Shown: positions 33,692-42,102, counted from the first letter of the stretch. The stretch is DNA of 46,975 bases from Actinomyces provencensis (GCF_900155435.1 NZ_LT700212.1:2028202-2075176); one strand, 5' to 3'. Notes: generated by a model not told the origin, from the sequence alone. Numbers and translations: made by a program.

Positions 33692-34887
33692 TCGTCCTCA
33701 TCCCGGCCTTCCGACCGGACGAACGCCTCCTCGCCCTCGTCACCGGACTCCGACGGGCCCGGCGCGACCTCCTCGTCGTGGTCGTCGACGACGGCTCCGG
33801 ACCCGACTCCGCCCACCTCTTCGCAGGGGCCGCGGAACGCGGCGCCGAGGTCCTCCACCTGGCCGCGAACCGGGGCAAGGGCGCGGCCCTGCGCACGGGC
33901 TTCGAGCACGTGCGCAGGCACCACCCGGGATCGGACGTGGTCACCGCCGACGCCGACGGGCAGCACCGCGTCGGCGACATCCTCCGTGTCGTCCACACCC
34001 TCGAGGAGGCGGGCACCCTGGTCCTGGGCGTCCGGGAGTTCTCGGGGGAAGTGCCCCTGCGCAGCCAGATCGGCAATGACATCACCGCCCTGCTGTTCCG
34101 CCTCTCGACCGGCTGGAACCTCGCGGACACCCAGACCGGGCTGCGGGGGCATCCCGCCGAGCAGCTGGACTGGCTGGTGGGGATCCCCGGGGACCGTTAC
34201 GAGTACGAGCTGAACGTGCTCCTCTCCGCGGCCCGCGCACACCTCCCCTCCGAGCAGGTGCCCATCGAGACGGTCTACGACAGGGGGAATGCCACCTCCC
34301 ACTTCCGCCCCGTGCGGGACTCGCTGCGCATCTTCGCACCCCTGGTGGCGTTCTCGGCATCCTCGCTGGCCGCCTTCGGTGTCGACCTGGCAGTCCTCCT
34401 GTTCCTGCGCCCGTTCTTCTCCGGCCTGCTGCTCCCCGTCATCGGGGCACGCCTCGTCTCCGCGACGGTGAACCACGGGCTCAACCGGCGCATCTTCCGC
34501 GCGCGGAAGGGGACCGCGGCACGCACGGGTCTGCGCTACGGCCTCCTCGCACTCGCGATGGTGGGTGCCTCCTGGGGTGCACTCACCGTCCTCACCACGC
34601 TGGGCCTTCCCCTGTGGGCGGCGAAGGTGGTGGGGGACGGTGGACTGTACCTGCTGAGCTTCCACGTCCAGGAGCGCTTCGTCTTCGCCCCCGGCCCACC
34701 ACGGTCCGTGCAGTCCCGCCGGTCGGGGCCACTCCCACCCCGGACACCGACCGGACCCACCGGCGCGCGTGTGGCACGGACCACGGGGGCCGGAACCGCA
34801 CGCGACCTGACCACACGCTCAACGTGCGTCCCCCCACAGCTGAGGAGCTCGTCGACCGTGCGGGTACAGAGGATAATCGAGGGGTGA
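33688..34887 (+). CDS. Fused GT2 glycosyltransferase and GtrA-like membrane protein
   Basis: A 399-residue bifunctional protein. Residues 1-215 are a GT-A family 2 transferase of the polyprenyl-phosphate sugar synthase kind: VLIPAFRPDERLLALV, VVVVDDGSG, NRGKGAALRTGF and the metal-binding DADGQH. Residues 220-340 form a GtrA/DPMS-like domain with about four hydrophobic helices (for example SSLAAFGVDLAVLLFL and YGLLALAMVGASWGALTVL) that may flip or anchor the lipid-linked sugar. The last 60 residues are Pro/Arg/Thr-rich and probably disordered. It overlaps the upstream glycosidase by four bases and the downstream acetyltransferase by four. The donor sugar and final glycan are unknown. Confidence 0.9.
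   Translation: MIVLIPAFRPDERLLALVTGLRRARRDLLVVVVDDGSGPDSAHLFAGAAERGAEVLHLAANRGKGAALRTGFEHVRRHHPGSDVVTADADGQHRVGDILRVVHTLEEAGTLVLGVREFSGEVPLRSQIGNDITALLFRLSTGWNLADTQTGLRGHPAEQLDWLVGIPGDRYEYELNVLLSAARAHLPSEQVPIETVYDRGNATSHFRPVRDSLRIFAPLVAFSASSLAAFGVDLAVLLFLRPFFSGLLLPVIGARLVSATVNHGLNRRIFRARKGTAARTGLRYGLLALAMVGASWGALTVLTTLGLPLWAAKVVGDGGLYLLSFHVQERFVFAPGPPRSVQSRRSGPLPPRTPTGPTGARVARTTGAGTARDLTTRSTCVPPQLRSSSTVRVQRIIEG
34872..34877 (+). promoter_or_regulatory. Possible internal -10 hexamer before the acetyltransferase
   Basis: GATAAT inside the end of the glycosyltransferase gene, six bases before the GTG at 34884. The acetyltransferase could also be made from its own leaderless mRNA. Confidence 0.45.
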
Positions 34888-35417
34888 CCTTCCAGCTGAG
34901 ACGCACCGAGCTGTCCGACCTCCCGATCCTGATGGGGTGCGTCCCGACCGCCACGGATCTCGTCCTCTGGTCCGGCACGTCGTTCCACTGGCCCCTGGAT
35001 CTTGACCAGCTCGCACAGGATCTGGAGGAGGCCACGGCGAACGGGCGCATCCTCTGGACGGCCGTCCAGGGCGATGGGCTTCCGGTGGGCCATGCCTCGC
35101 TCATCACCAGCGACGACGGCACGATCGGCCGCTTCGGCCGCGTGCTGATCAACCCCGTCAAGCGCCGCAAGGGGTACGGACGCACCCTCGTCGAGCGGAG
35201 TGTCGAGGCCGGGTTCACCGAGACCGGGATCGACCTCATGACCCTGGGCGTCTACGAGCACAACCGTGCCAACCGCGCCCTCTACGCCGAACTCGGCTTC
35301 GAGGAGACGGGTGTCGTCTTCGACACCGAACTGGACGGCCGCACCCGCCGCCTCATCGAGATGTCCTGCCCGCGGACGTCGTTCCGGCCCTGGGCGGAGG
35401 GCACGCCCACCGCCTGA
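34884..35417 (+). CDS. GNAT-family N-acetyltransferase
   Basis: A 177-residue acetyl-CoA-dependent acyltransferase. The GNAT core is visible: FQLRRTELSDLPILMG at the start, the beta4 strand GRFGRVLINP, the acetyl-CoA pyrophosphate loop VKRRKGYGRTLVE and the LGVYEHNRANRALYAELGFEETG segment. The GTG start overlaps the stop of the glycosyltransferase (GTGA). As third gene of a tight operon with glycan enzymes it may acetylate an amino-sugar precursor, but GNAT substrates cannot be read from sequence. Confidence 0.88.
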   Translation: MTFQLRRTELSDLPILMGCVPTATDLVLWSGTSFHWPLDLDQLAQDLEEATANGRILWTAVQGDGLPVGHASLITSDDGTIGRFGRVLINPVKRRKGYGRTLVERSVEAGFTETGIDLMTLGVYEHNRANRALYAELGFEETGVVFDTELDGRTRRLIEMSCPRTSFRPWAEGTPTA

Positions 35418-35486
35418 CGCCACCACCCGGCCGTCCCGCACCGGACACCGATAGGATCCCACCACCACCCACACGAAGGAGTGCCC

Positions 35487-35936
35487 ATGTCCGTCGAACT
35501 CGTCACCACGTCCTCCCCCGAACTGGTCGAGGCCATGGCGCTCCTGGTCCCGCAGCTGTCACGCAGTGCCGAACCCCTGGACGCCGCGGCCACCGACCGT
35601 CTCGTCTCCCAGGAGAGCGTGCACCTGTTCGTCTTCCGCGCCGACGAGGGCGCCCCCCACGCCGGCCGGATCCTCGGCATGCTCTCCCTGGCGACCTTCG
35701 CGATCCCCACGGGTCTGCGCGCCTGGATCGAGGACGTCGTCGTCGACAACGGGGCACGGGGCTCGGGTGCGGGCCAGGCCCTGGTGGAGGCGGCACTCGC
35801 CCATGCCCGCACCCTCGGTGCCCGCACGGTGGACCTCACCTCGCGTCCGTCTCGGGAGGCCGCCAACCGCCTCTACCGCAGGTGCGGGTTCCAGCAGCGC
35901 GAGACCAACGTCTACCGCTACAGCCTGGCCGACTGA
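35487..35936 (+). CDS. GNAT-family N-acetyltransferase
   Basis: A 149-residue acetyltransferase with the RimI-like core: IEDVVVDNGARGSGAGQALVEAALAHA (acetyl-CoA binding, about residues 80-106), then the strand with LTSRPSREAANRLYRRCGF and NVYRY. ATG 35487 is chosen because GAAGGAG lies six bases upstream; GTG two codons earlier overlaps the ribosome site. A TAGGAT -10 about 30 bases upstream (near 35452) gives a short leader, so it is a separate unit from the preceding operon. The DEGA at residue 54 comes from a GACGAGGGC copy. Substrate unknown. Confidence 0.88.
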   Translation: MSVELVTTSSPELVEAMALLVPQLSRSAEPLDAAATDRLVSQESVHLFVFRADEGAPHAGRILGMLSLATFAIPTGLRAWIEDVVVDNGARGSGAGQALVEAALAHARTLGARTVDLTSRPSREAANRLYRRCGFQQRETNVYRYSLAD

Positions 35937-35979
35937 GCGCACCCGGTCCGCGGAGGGGGGACACCCCCGTCGGGGACCC

Positions 35980-36675
35980 TCACCCCACCAGGCGGACCAC
36001 GACCCAGCTCCCCAGGAGCACCCCTCCCAGCGCGGCTGCCCCTGCCGCGACGAGGGTGACCGAGGGGGCGATGCGGGTCGTGACGCGGCGCGTGAGTGCG
36101 ACGAAGCGCTCGCCCGCCCCGGCCACCAGCGCCACGGCGAGCAGGACCACGGGTGACTGGGACACGAGCGACCACACGAGGAAGCCGAGGACGACCTCGG
36201 GGACCGCGCGGTGCGAGGAGAGGACGACACCTGCGGGGAACGGGGGGTCGGACAGCACGATCGCGACGAAGAACAGCGCCACCAGCAGCAGCGGGAGCGG
36301 CCCCGCGGCGATGCGGGCGGCCGTGCGCGTCTCCCGGCGGGCGCGCCCCGGGTCCTCCGCGGCACCCCGGGTCGTGGCACGACGGCGCAGTGTCAGGACT
36401 CCCCATGCGAGGAGGGCCGTCGCGACGAGGGCGGCCACCCCGAGTCCGAGGGGGGACTCCGCCAGTGCGGACCAGTGCACGTGGCGGATCGCCGGGCCGG
36501 CGACGAGGGTGAGGGCGACGCCCCACGCGGTCGTGGCGAGGACCAGGACGGCGGCGAAGAGGACGACGGTGCGCCGCCGCGCGCCCAGTGAGAGGGCCCC
36601 CACGGAGATGAGCATGGGCCCCGGGTCGAACCCGAGCCCGCCCAGCAGGGTCATCGCTCCGAAGTAGGACCACAC
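35980..36675 (-). CDS. Polytopic membrane protein (about six helices)
   Basis: A 231-residue integral membrane protein. Hydrophobic segments include TLLGGLGFDPGPMLISVGAL, TVVLFAAVLVLATTAWGVALTLV, LGVAALVATALLAWGVL, PLPLLLVALFFVAIVLS, VVLLAVALVAGAG and VTLVAAGAAALGGVLLG, with a basic loop (RRRATTRGAAEDPGRARRE) in the middle. The pattern of two three-helix halves with a charged loop is reminiscent of LysE/GAP-type exporters, but I cannot assign a family. I chose GTG 36675 (VWSYFGAM), 13 bases after the MarR stop, suggesting co-transcription; ATG seven codons later is an alternative. The preceding open frame overlaps marR and is not used. Confidence 0.72.
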   Translation of the reverse strand: MWSYFGAMTLLGGLGFDPGPMLISVGALSLGARRRTVVLFAAVLVLATTAWGVALTLVAGPAIRHVHWSALAESPLGLGVAALVATALLAWGVLTLRRRATTRGAAEDPGRARRETRTAARIAAGPLPLLLVALFFVAIVLSDPPFPAGVVLSSHRAVPEVVLGFLVWSLVSQSPVVLLAVALVAGAGERFVALTRRVTTRIAPSVTLVAAGAAALGGVLLGSWVVVRLVG

Positions 36676-36688
36676 CGGCCCGATTGTG

Positions 36689-37189
36689 TCACAGGGGTCG
36701 GGCGTCCTCCCGGGCCTGCGCCCGGCAGGCCGGGGTGCCGAGCAAGGCGGCTCGGACCCGGTCCGCACATGCCCCGATCGCGAGCGTGTCGTCCACTCCC
36801 AGTGCCTCCACGAAGTTGGCACGCACCTCACGGTCGACCACGGTGCTCGCGCGTGCGTGCAGCTCCCGCCCCTCCTCGGTCAGCTCCACGACGGTGGAAC
36901 GCCGGTCGGAGGGGGAGGGGAGGCGGCGCACCAGGCCGAGCTTCTCGAGGCGGGTCACCGCACGCGTGGCCCCCGAGCGGGTGAGGGCGACCGAACTCCC
37001 CAGGTCGCACATGCGTCGTGCCTCAGGGGTGGCGGCCAGGCCGTCCAGGAGTTCGACGTCGACGAGGGCGAGGTCGACCTCGGCCCCGAGAACGCGATCG
37101 AGATGCGCCGTGAAGGTGCGCGCCGCCAGGATCCAGCTGTGCCACGCGCCCATCTGCTCGCCCTCGGGGAGCTCCCGGTCGTCCGACAT
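36689..37189 (-). CDS. MarR-family transcriptional regulator
   Basis: A 166-residue winged-helix regulator: the recognition region is CDLGSSVALTRSGATRAVTRLEKLGLVRRLPSPSDRRSTVVELTEEG, with the wing containing the conserved Asp-Arg-Arg. It is divergent from the WrbA-like flavoprotein and directly upstream of the membrane protein gene, so all three are candidates for its regulon; quinone or redox sensing by MarR proteins next to flavin-dependent quinone reductases is a known theme. The ATG is six bases after TAGGGT. Palindromic candidates for its operator lie at 37206-37217 and 37218-37249. Confidence 0.92.
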   Translation of the reverse strand: MSDDRELPEGEQMGAWHSWILAARTFTAHLDRVLGAEVDLALVDVELLDGLAATPEARRMCDLGSSVALTRSGATRAVTRLEKLGLVRRLPSPSDRRSTVVELTEEGRELHARASTVVDREVRANFVEALGVDDTLAIGACADRVRAALLGTPACRAQAREDARPL

Positions 37190-37195
37190 GCGTCA

Positions 37196-37201
37196 ACCCT
37201 A
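37196..37201 (-). promoter_or_regulatory. -10 hexamer of the MarR gene (leaderless)
   Basis: TAGGGT on the minus strand, six bases before the ATG at 37189, immediately beside the TCAGTTGACTGA element. Confidence 0.55.
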
Positions 37202-37205
37202 TCAT

Positions 37206-37249
37206 TCAGTTGACTGAGCAACATCTCGCGGGTAACGTGAGATTGTTGC
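37206..37249. promoter_or_regulatory. Candidate MarR operators between marR and the WrbA-like gene
   Basis: TCAGTTGACTGA (37206-37217) is a 12-base near-palindrome abutting the marR promoter. Next to it GCAACATCTCGCG (37218-37230) and CGTGAGATTGTTGC (37236-37249) form a longer imperfect palindrome. One or both are plausible autoregulatory sites. Confidence 0.55.
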
Positions 37250-37307
37250 CAGATCAACGACCCCGGCACTCCGCCGGGGTCACGGAGCATCACCTGAGGA
37301 GAACCGG

Positions 37308-37907
37308 ATGACCAAGGTCGCCATCGTCTACTACTCATTCACCGGGCACGGGACCGCCATGGCCAAGCGCCTGGCGAGCACCGCAGAGGCCCTCGGCGCG
37401 GAGGTCCGCGTGCGGCCCGTCGCCGACGACACCCCTGCCGAGCGCATCGCGGCCATCCCGCCCGCGGCCGCGAACGCCGCCGAGGTCGCCGAGTACCCCA
37501 CCGCGACACCCGAGGACCTCGAGTGGGCCGACGTCGTGATCCTCGGCTCCCCGACGCGCTACTCCGCCGTCACCCACCAGTTCCAGGCCTTCATCGACAC
37601 GCTGGGGCCCCTGTGGGGACAGGGCAAGCTCGCGGACAAGGTCTACACCGCGTTCACGTCCTCCCAGACACTGCACGGTGGACAGGAGTCGACCCTGATC
37701 CACATCAACACGATGATCGCCCACTTCGGCGGCATCCTCGTCACCCCCGGGTACACGGACCCGACGAAGTTCGTCGACGGGAACCCCTACGGGACCTCCC
37801 ACGCGACGGGCCCGGAGAACACGGAGCCCCTCTCGGAGGCCACGCTGGACGCCCTGGACGTCCAGGTCACGCGCGCGATCTCGGTCTCGCGCCGCCTCGG
37901 GGCCTGA
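37308..37907 (+). CDS. wrbA: WrbA-like flavodoxin-fold NAD(P)H:quinone oxidoreductase
   Basis: An FMN-dependent type IV quinone reductase that makes hydroquinones by two-electron reduction, avoiding semiquinone radicals; cytosolic tetramer in studied homologues. The 199-residue protein has the FMN phosphate loop IVYYSFTGHGTAMA, the ILGSPTRYSAVTHQFQAFIDTLG segment and FTSSQTLHGGQESTL, all characteristic of WrbA. The ATG is preceded by GAGGAG. A strong bidirectional terminator follows. Its divergent placement from marR suggests induction by quinones or electrophiles. Confidence 0.92.
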   Translation: MTKVAIVYYSFTGHGTAMAKRLASTAEALGAEVRVRPVADDTPAERIAAIPPAAANAAEVAEYPTATPEDLEWADVVILGSPTRYSAVTHQFQAFIDTLGPLWGQGKLADKVYTAFTSSQTLHGGQESTLIHINTMIAHFGGILVTPGYTDPTKFVDGNPYGTSHATGPENTEPLSEATLDALDVQVTRAISVSRRLGA

Positions 37908-37942
37908 GCCCCCACTGCGGGGACCGACTGACACAGTCGACA

Positions 37943-37979
37943 CGGAGGGGCCCGCACCGGTCCGGTGCGGGCCCCTCCG
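37943..37979. terminator. Bidirectional terminator between the WrbA-like gene and the aldo/keto reductase gene
   Basis: 16-base perfect arms (37943-37958 and 37964-37979) with a GGTCC loop, between convergent genes and 26 bases from the reductase stop codon. Confidence 0.8.
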
Positions 37980-38005
37980 CCGTGTCCTCACGCCACCGGC
38001 AGCGC

Positions 38006-38854
38006 TCAGAACTCCTCGTAGACCGCGGGATCCTGACCCTTGGTGCGCCCGTCGGGGCGCCCCAGGGCGGTGATGGCCGCCATCTCCTCGTCGCTCAGTG
38101 CGAACCCGAAGACGTCCAGGTTCTCGCGCTGGCGTCCGGGATTGGAGGACTTGGGCAGGGGGATCGATCCCAGCTGGTGGTGCCAGCGCAGGATCGTCTG
38201 GACGGGACTGACGTCATGGGCACGAGCGATCCCCTCGACCACGGGGTCCTTCGCGACGGCGTTGCCGCGCCCGATGGGGCTCCACGACTCCGTGCGGATC
38301 CCCAGCTGGGCGTGCACCTCCAGCTGTTCGGTCTGGGGGAAGTAGGGCAGCAGCTCGATCTGGTTGACGGCCGGGACGATCCCGACCTCGTCGATGATGC
38401 GGTGGAGGTGCTCGGGCAGGAAGTTGGAGACGCCGATGGAGCGGATCAGTCCCTCACGCTGCAGGTCCGCGAGCGCCCGGTACGCCTCGACGTACTTCCC
38501 GACCTTGGGGTTGGGCCAGTGGATGAGGTAGAGGTCCCAGTAGTCCAGCCCTGCCCGGTAGAGGGACTCGTGGACCGTGTCGATGGCCTGGTCGTAGTCG
38601 TGGTGGCGCCCGGGCAGCTTCGAGGTGAGGCGCAATTCCTCGCGTGGGATGCCCGCGCGGCGCACGGCCTCGCCCAGTGCGCCCTCGTTCTCGTAGTTGA
38701 AGGCCGAGTCGAGCAGCCTGTAGCCCTGGTGCATGGCCGAGACCATGGCGTCGACGCCGCTGGCGCCGCTGAGCTTGTAGGTCCCCAGCGCGATCGCGGG
38801 CACGACGTCGCCGTCATTGAGGGTCCATGTGGGGATGTCGAGATCCGTGTCCAT
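38006..38854 (-). CDS. Aldo/keto reductase
   Basis: A 282-residue NADPH-dependent reductase of the AKR5-like prokaryotic group (2,5-diketo-D-gluconate-reductase-like). The catalytic tetrad is visible in LLDSAFNYENE (Asp, Tyr), LTSKLPG (Lys) and LIHWPNP (His). RSIGVSNF and the C-terminal cofactor loop SIPLPKSSNPGRQRENLD complete the TIM-barrel pattern. The start ATG 38854 has TACGCT six bases upstream; the frame to 39733 runs through the divergent aminopeptidase gene. Natural substrate unknown. Confidence 0.93.
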   Translation of the reverse strand: MDTDLDIPTWTLNDGDVVPAIALGTYKLSGASGVDAMVSAMHQGYRLLDSAFNYENEGALGEAVRRAGIPREELRLTSKLPGRHHDYDQAIDTVHESLYRAGLDYWDLYLIHWPNPKVGKYVEAYRALADLQREGLIRSIGVSNFLPEHLHRIIDEVGIVPAVNQIELLPYFPQTEQLEVHAQLGIRTESWSPIGRGNAVAKDPVVEGIARAHDVSPVQTILRWHHQLGSIPLPKSSNPGRQRENLDVFGFALSDEEMAAITALGRPDGRTKGQDPAVYEEF

Positions 38855-38860
38855 GCACCC

Positions 38861-38866
38861 AGCGTA
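38861..38866 (-). promoter_or_regulatory. -10 hexamer of the aldo/keto reductase gene (leaderless)
   Basis: TACGCT on the minus strand, six bases before the ATG at 38854. Confidence 0.55.
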
Positions 38867-38929
38867 ATTCCGATGACCCCCTGCGCGCCCGGCGAGACGT
38901 GGTGGACGGAGCCCGCAGGGGGCTCGGCC

Positions 38930-38935
38930 TACCAT
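38930..38935 (+). promoter_or_regulatory. -10 hexamer of apeB (leaderless)
   Basis: TACCAT, six bases before the ATG at 38942. Confidence 0.55.
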
Positions 38936-38941
38936 GGCACC

Positions 38942-40234
38942 ATGCCCCTGGATGCCACCCGCGAACACGCGATCGACTACGCCCACTTCCTGGCCGACAG
39001 CCCCTCCTCCTTCCACGCAGCCCACCTGGTCTCCCAGAGACTCCAGGACGTCGGCTTCGCCCTCCAGGAGGAGACCCGCCCGTGGGAGGCGACCCCGGGC
39101 GGACACGTCATGGTCCGCGACGGCGCGGTGATGGCCTGGTTCGTCCCCGAGGAGGTGGGTGAGGACGCAGGGTTCCGCATCATCGGCGCACACACGGACT
39201 CCCCCGCCTTCAAGCTCAAGCCGAATGCCTCCACGACGACGACCGACGGATGGGGCCAGCTGGGTGTCGAGGTCTACGGCGGCATGCTGTGGAACTCGTG
39301 GCTCGACCGCGAGCTCGCCCTGGCCGGTCGCCTCATCACCACGGACGGACATGAGGTCCTCGTGCGCACGGGGGCCGTCGCACGCATCCCCCAGCTCGCC
39401 ATCCACCTGGACCGGGGTGTCAACGGGGACGGGCTCAAGCTCGACCCCCAGCGTCATCTCCACCCCGTGTGGACGGTGGGGCACCCCGGTGCCGACGTCC
39501 TGGACGTCGTGGCCCGTGATGCCGGCCTGGAGGACAAGGACCGGATCGCCTCCTACGAGTTGGTGACGATCCCCGCACAGGGCCCGGGATTCTTCGGCGA
39601 GACGGGCCAGTTCGTGGCCTCGGGACGCCAGGACAACCTCTCCTCCGTGCACTCCGCACTCACCGCCCTGGAGGCCCTCGCCGCGGAGCCCCCGGCCGGC
39701 GGCGACGTCCTGGTCCTGGCCTGCTTCGACCACGAGGAGGTCGGGTCCGCGACGCGCTCAGGAGCTGCCGGCCCCGTCCTCGAGGACGTCCTGCGCCGCA
39801 CCGCGTGGGCGCTGGGGCGCGACGCCGAGGGCACGGCACGCCTGCTGGCGGCGTCCTCGTGCGTGTCCTGCGATGCGGGGCACTCGGTGCACCCCAACTA
39901 CGCCGACCGCCACGACCCCGGCACGCGGCCCGTCATGGGGCGCGGGCCGATGCTCAAGATCAACGCGAACCAGCGCTACGCCACCGACGCGGTGGGCACC
40001 GCGCTGTGGGACCGGGCCTGCACCGCTGCCGGTGTGGCCCACCAGGAGTTCGTCTCCAACAACGCCATGCCCTGCGGTTCCACGATCGGTCCGATCACCA
40101 CGACCCGTCTGGGGATCACCACCGTCGACGTCGGCATCGGCCTCCTGTCGATGCACTCGGCCCGGGAGATGAGCCACATCGCTGACCTCCAGGCGATGTC
40201 CGCAGCCCTGCACGCCTACTGGATGGGGGCCTGA
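38942..40234 (+). CDS. apeB: M18 family aminopeptidase
   Basis: A dinuclear-zinc aminopeptidase of the M18 family (aspartyl aminopeptidase-like), cytosolic and usually a dodecamer. The 430 residues show the metal-binding sequence in order: GAHTDSPAFKLKP (His, Asp), the bridging-region GRQDNLSS, the catalytic/metal Glu pair in CFDHEEVGS, SCDAGHSVHPNY and the last His in GLLSMHSAREM. MPCGSTIGPI is a further family hallmark. The start is placed by TACCAT six bases upstream; the longer open frame to 37523 overlaps two other genes. A strong hairpin at 40302-40338 follows. Confidence 0.95.
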   Translation: MPLDATREHAIDYAHFLADSPSSFHAAHLVSQRLQDVGFALQEETRPWEATPGGHVMVRDGAVMAWFVPEEVGEDAGFRIIGAHTDSPAFKLKPNASTTTTDGWGQLGVEVYGGMLWNSWLDRELALAGRLITTDGHEVLVRTGAVARIPQLAIHLDRGVNGDGLKLDPQRHLHPVWTVGHPGADVLDVVARDAGLEDKDRIASYELVTIPAQGPGFFGETGQFVASGRQDNLSSVHSALTALEALAAEPPAGGDVLVLACFDHEEVGSATRSGAAGPVLEDVLRRTAWALGRDAEGTARLLAASSCVSCDAGHSVHPNYADRHDPGTRPVMGRGPMLKINANQRYATDAVGTALWDRACTAAGVAHQEFVSNNAMPCGSTIGPITTTRLGITTVDVGIGLLSMHSAREMSHIADLQAMSAALHAYWMGA

Positions 40235-40301
40235 GGGCCCCGGCCCGGACCCCGCGCGGGCGGGTACTGTCCCCCTGGGTCCCGCGACCTCCCCGCTGGC
40301 A

Positions 40302-40338
40302 GCACGATGCCCCCACCGCTCCGGTGGGGGCATCGTGC
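40302..40338 (+). terminator. Terminator hairpin after apeB
   Basis: 17-base perfect arms (40302-40318 and 40322-40338) around a CTC loop, 67 bases after the apeB stop. Before the IS insertion it would also have served the convergent ohr gene. Confidence 0.8.
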
Positions 40339-40418
40339 CCGTGCCGACTTCGGCACCGTGGTACTGCTCGGGCCGTCCGCAGGGCCGGGGTCACCTCCGG
40401 ACCCGCACCGGCCCCCGA

Positions 40419-40423
40419 CTCAG
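40419..40423. repeat. Target-site duplication, left copy (CTCAG)
   Basis: CTCAG immediately left of the IS matches CTCAG immediately right of it (42102-42106). A 5-bp duplication is in the range known for IS1380 elements. Confidence 0.8.
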
Positions 40424-42101
40424 CCCTGATCCACCGTTTAGGGGGTGGGTTGTGGGGGTGTGAAAAAGGGAGGATGCCCCTTCTGATCTGGGATAATGGG
40501 TGTCGCCAGACAAACCATTTCACCAAGTCGAGGGGGCATCGCTCAGGTGCAATCGTCTCACACTCCCACCCGCCGTTTCACCCCGGTCTTCGATGAGGAC
40601 CACCTCGTCTCCGCCGGGGGCCTGCCCGCGGTGATGGGCCTGGCCCAGCGGGCCGGGCTCGCTGATCTGCTGAACGAGCGGCTGACGGTGGCATCCCCGA
40701 ACGCGGTGGTCAAGACGCGCGCGCTGGTGACGGGCATGCTGGCGGGGGCCGATGACATTGACGGGATGGATGTCTTGCGTTCGGGGGGCACGGCGAAGGT
40801 GGTGGGGGCGGTGCGTGCCCCCTCCACCCTGGGGACCTTCCTGCGGTCCTTCACCCACGGTCACACCCTCCAGCTGGGAGCCATCAACCGCCAGCTCCTG
40901 GCCAACCTGGCCCCCAGGGTCCCCACCCTGTTCGGCAGTGATGAGCTGGTGATGGTGGACCTCGATGACACCATCCGGGAGGTGCACGGGTATTCGAAGC
41001 AGGCGGTGGCCTACGGCTACAACCATGTCAAGGGCCTCAACGCCCTCGTCGCCACCATCAGCACCGAGCACACCCCGCCCGTGATCGCCGGGGCCCAACT
41101 GCGTCGGGGCAACATCCGCAGCGGGGGCAACGCCGCCTGGCACGCCAAGAGAGCCCTCACAGTCCTCAGACGCGTCCGCCCGGATGCGAGGGTGATGGGT
41201 CGGGCTGACAGCGCGTTTTGCACGTGCGACTTCGTCCACGCCTTCCTCGACGCCGGGTGCTGGTTCTCCGTGACCGTCCCCCAGTGGAAGACCGTCACCC
41301 GAGCCATCAGTGCGATCCGGGAGGAGGAGTGGGTGGGGATCCACTACCCCAACGCCGTCTTCGAAGAAGACACGGGAGAATGGATTAGTGACGCCGAGGT
41401 CGCAGAAGTCCCCTTCACCGCCTTCACCTCCCACACGGTGAGTGAACACGTCACCTGCAGGCTCGTCGTGCGCCGTGTCAAGCGGTTGAACCCGAAGGCC
41501 AGCCCGGGTCAGGGGGAACTGTTCGACACGTACCGGTACCACCCCTTCATCACCAACTCCACCCTCCCCATGGTCCAGGCCGATGAGCGTCACCGGGGAC
41601 ATGCGATCATCGAGCAGGTCATGGCCGAGTTGAAGGGCAATGCCCTGGCGCACCTGCCCTCGGGGAAGTTCCAGGCCAACGCCGCCTGGCTGCAGTTGGC
41701 GGTCCTGGCGTTCAACATCTCCCGGGCCGCAGCCCACGCCGCAGGCATGAACACCGCCCGCATGCCCACCATCCGCACCCGACTCATCCACGTGCCAGCA
41801 CGAGTGGCCACGAGGTCCAGGCGCCGCTTCCTGCACTACCCGACCCACTGGCCCTGGCAACGCCAGTTCATGGACCTGTGGGGCCACGCCACCGGCAGCG
41901 ACCCGCCCCTGGCGGCCTGACCACCACCCACCCAGCCCCAGCGGGCCCAACCCGAGGAACCCCAGGACAAGCCGACACCAGTGGTCGGAGACCCCACCAC
42001 ACCCCGGAACCCGAACACCCTCACACCAGCACAAACACACCACCACAACCCCATCCCGCTCGCCTCACACCACCCCCACCCCCACAAACGGTGGATCAGG
42101 G
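40424..42101 (+). mobile_element. Complete IS1380-family insertion sequence (1,678 bp)
   Basis: Bounded by 16-bp perfect terminal inverted repeats beginning CCCTGATCCACCGTTT (40424-40439 and, inverted, 42086-42101) with looser similarity further in (GT-rich stretches), and by the CTCAG duplication. It holds one transposase gene. Inside the left end GATAAT (about 40491) is a likely -10. The 165 bases after the transposase (41921-42085) are CA-rich and non-coding. The intact ends and clean duplication suggest a recent insertion. Confidence 0.93.
40547..41920 (+). CDS. IS1380-family transposase
   Basis: A DDE transposase of 457 residues. Candidate catalytic residues are the Asp in VMVDLDDTIREVHGYSK, the Asp in MGRADSAF and the Glu in RHRGHAIIEQVMAELKG. 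ITNSTLPMVQADERHRGH and LAFNISRAAA are typical of IS1380 transposases. I chose GTG 40547 (VQSSHTPTRR), preceded by GAGGGGG and giving the usual family N-terminus; the ATG at 40496 overlaps the -10 hexamer GATAAT and so probably lies upstream of the transcript. The gene is intact, so the element may be active. Confidence 0.9.
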   Translation: MQSSHTPTRRFTPVFDEDHLVSAGGLPAVMGLAQRAGLADLLNERLTVASPNAVVKTRALVTGMLAGADDIDGMDVLRSGGTAKVVGAVRAPSTLGTFLRSFTHGHTLQLGAINRQLLANLAPRVPTLFGSDELVMVDLDDTIREVHGYSKQAVAYGYNHVKGLNALVATISTEHTPPVIAGAQLRRGNIRSGGNAAWHAKRALTVLRRVRPDARVMGRADSAFCTCDFVHAFLDAGCWFSVTVPQWKTVTRAISAIREEEWVGIHYPNAVFEEDTGEWISDAEVAEVPFTAFTSHTVSEHVTCRLVVRRVKRLNPKASPGQGELFDTYRYHPFITNSTLPMVQADERHRGHAIIEQVMAELKGNALAHLPSGKFQANAAWLQLAVLAFNISRAAAHAAGMNTARMPTIRTRLIHVPARVATRSRRRFLHYPTHWPWQRQFMDLWGHATGSDPPLAA

Positions 42102-42102
42102 C

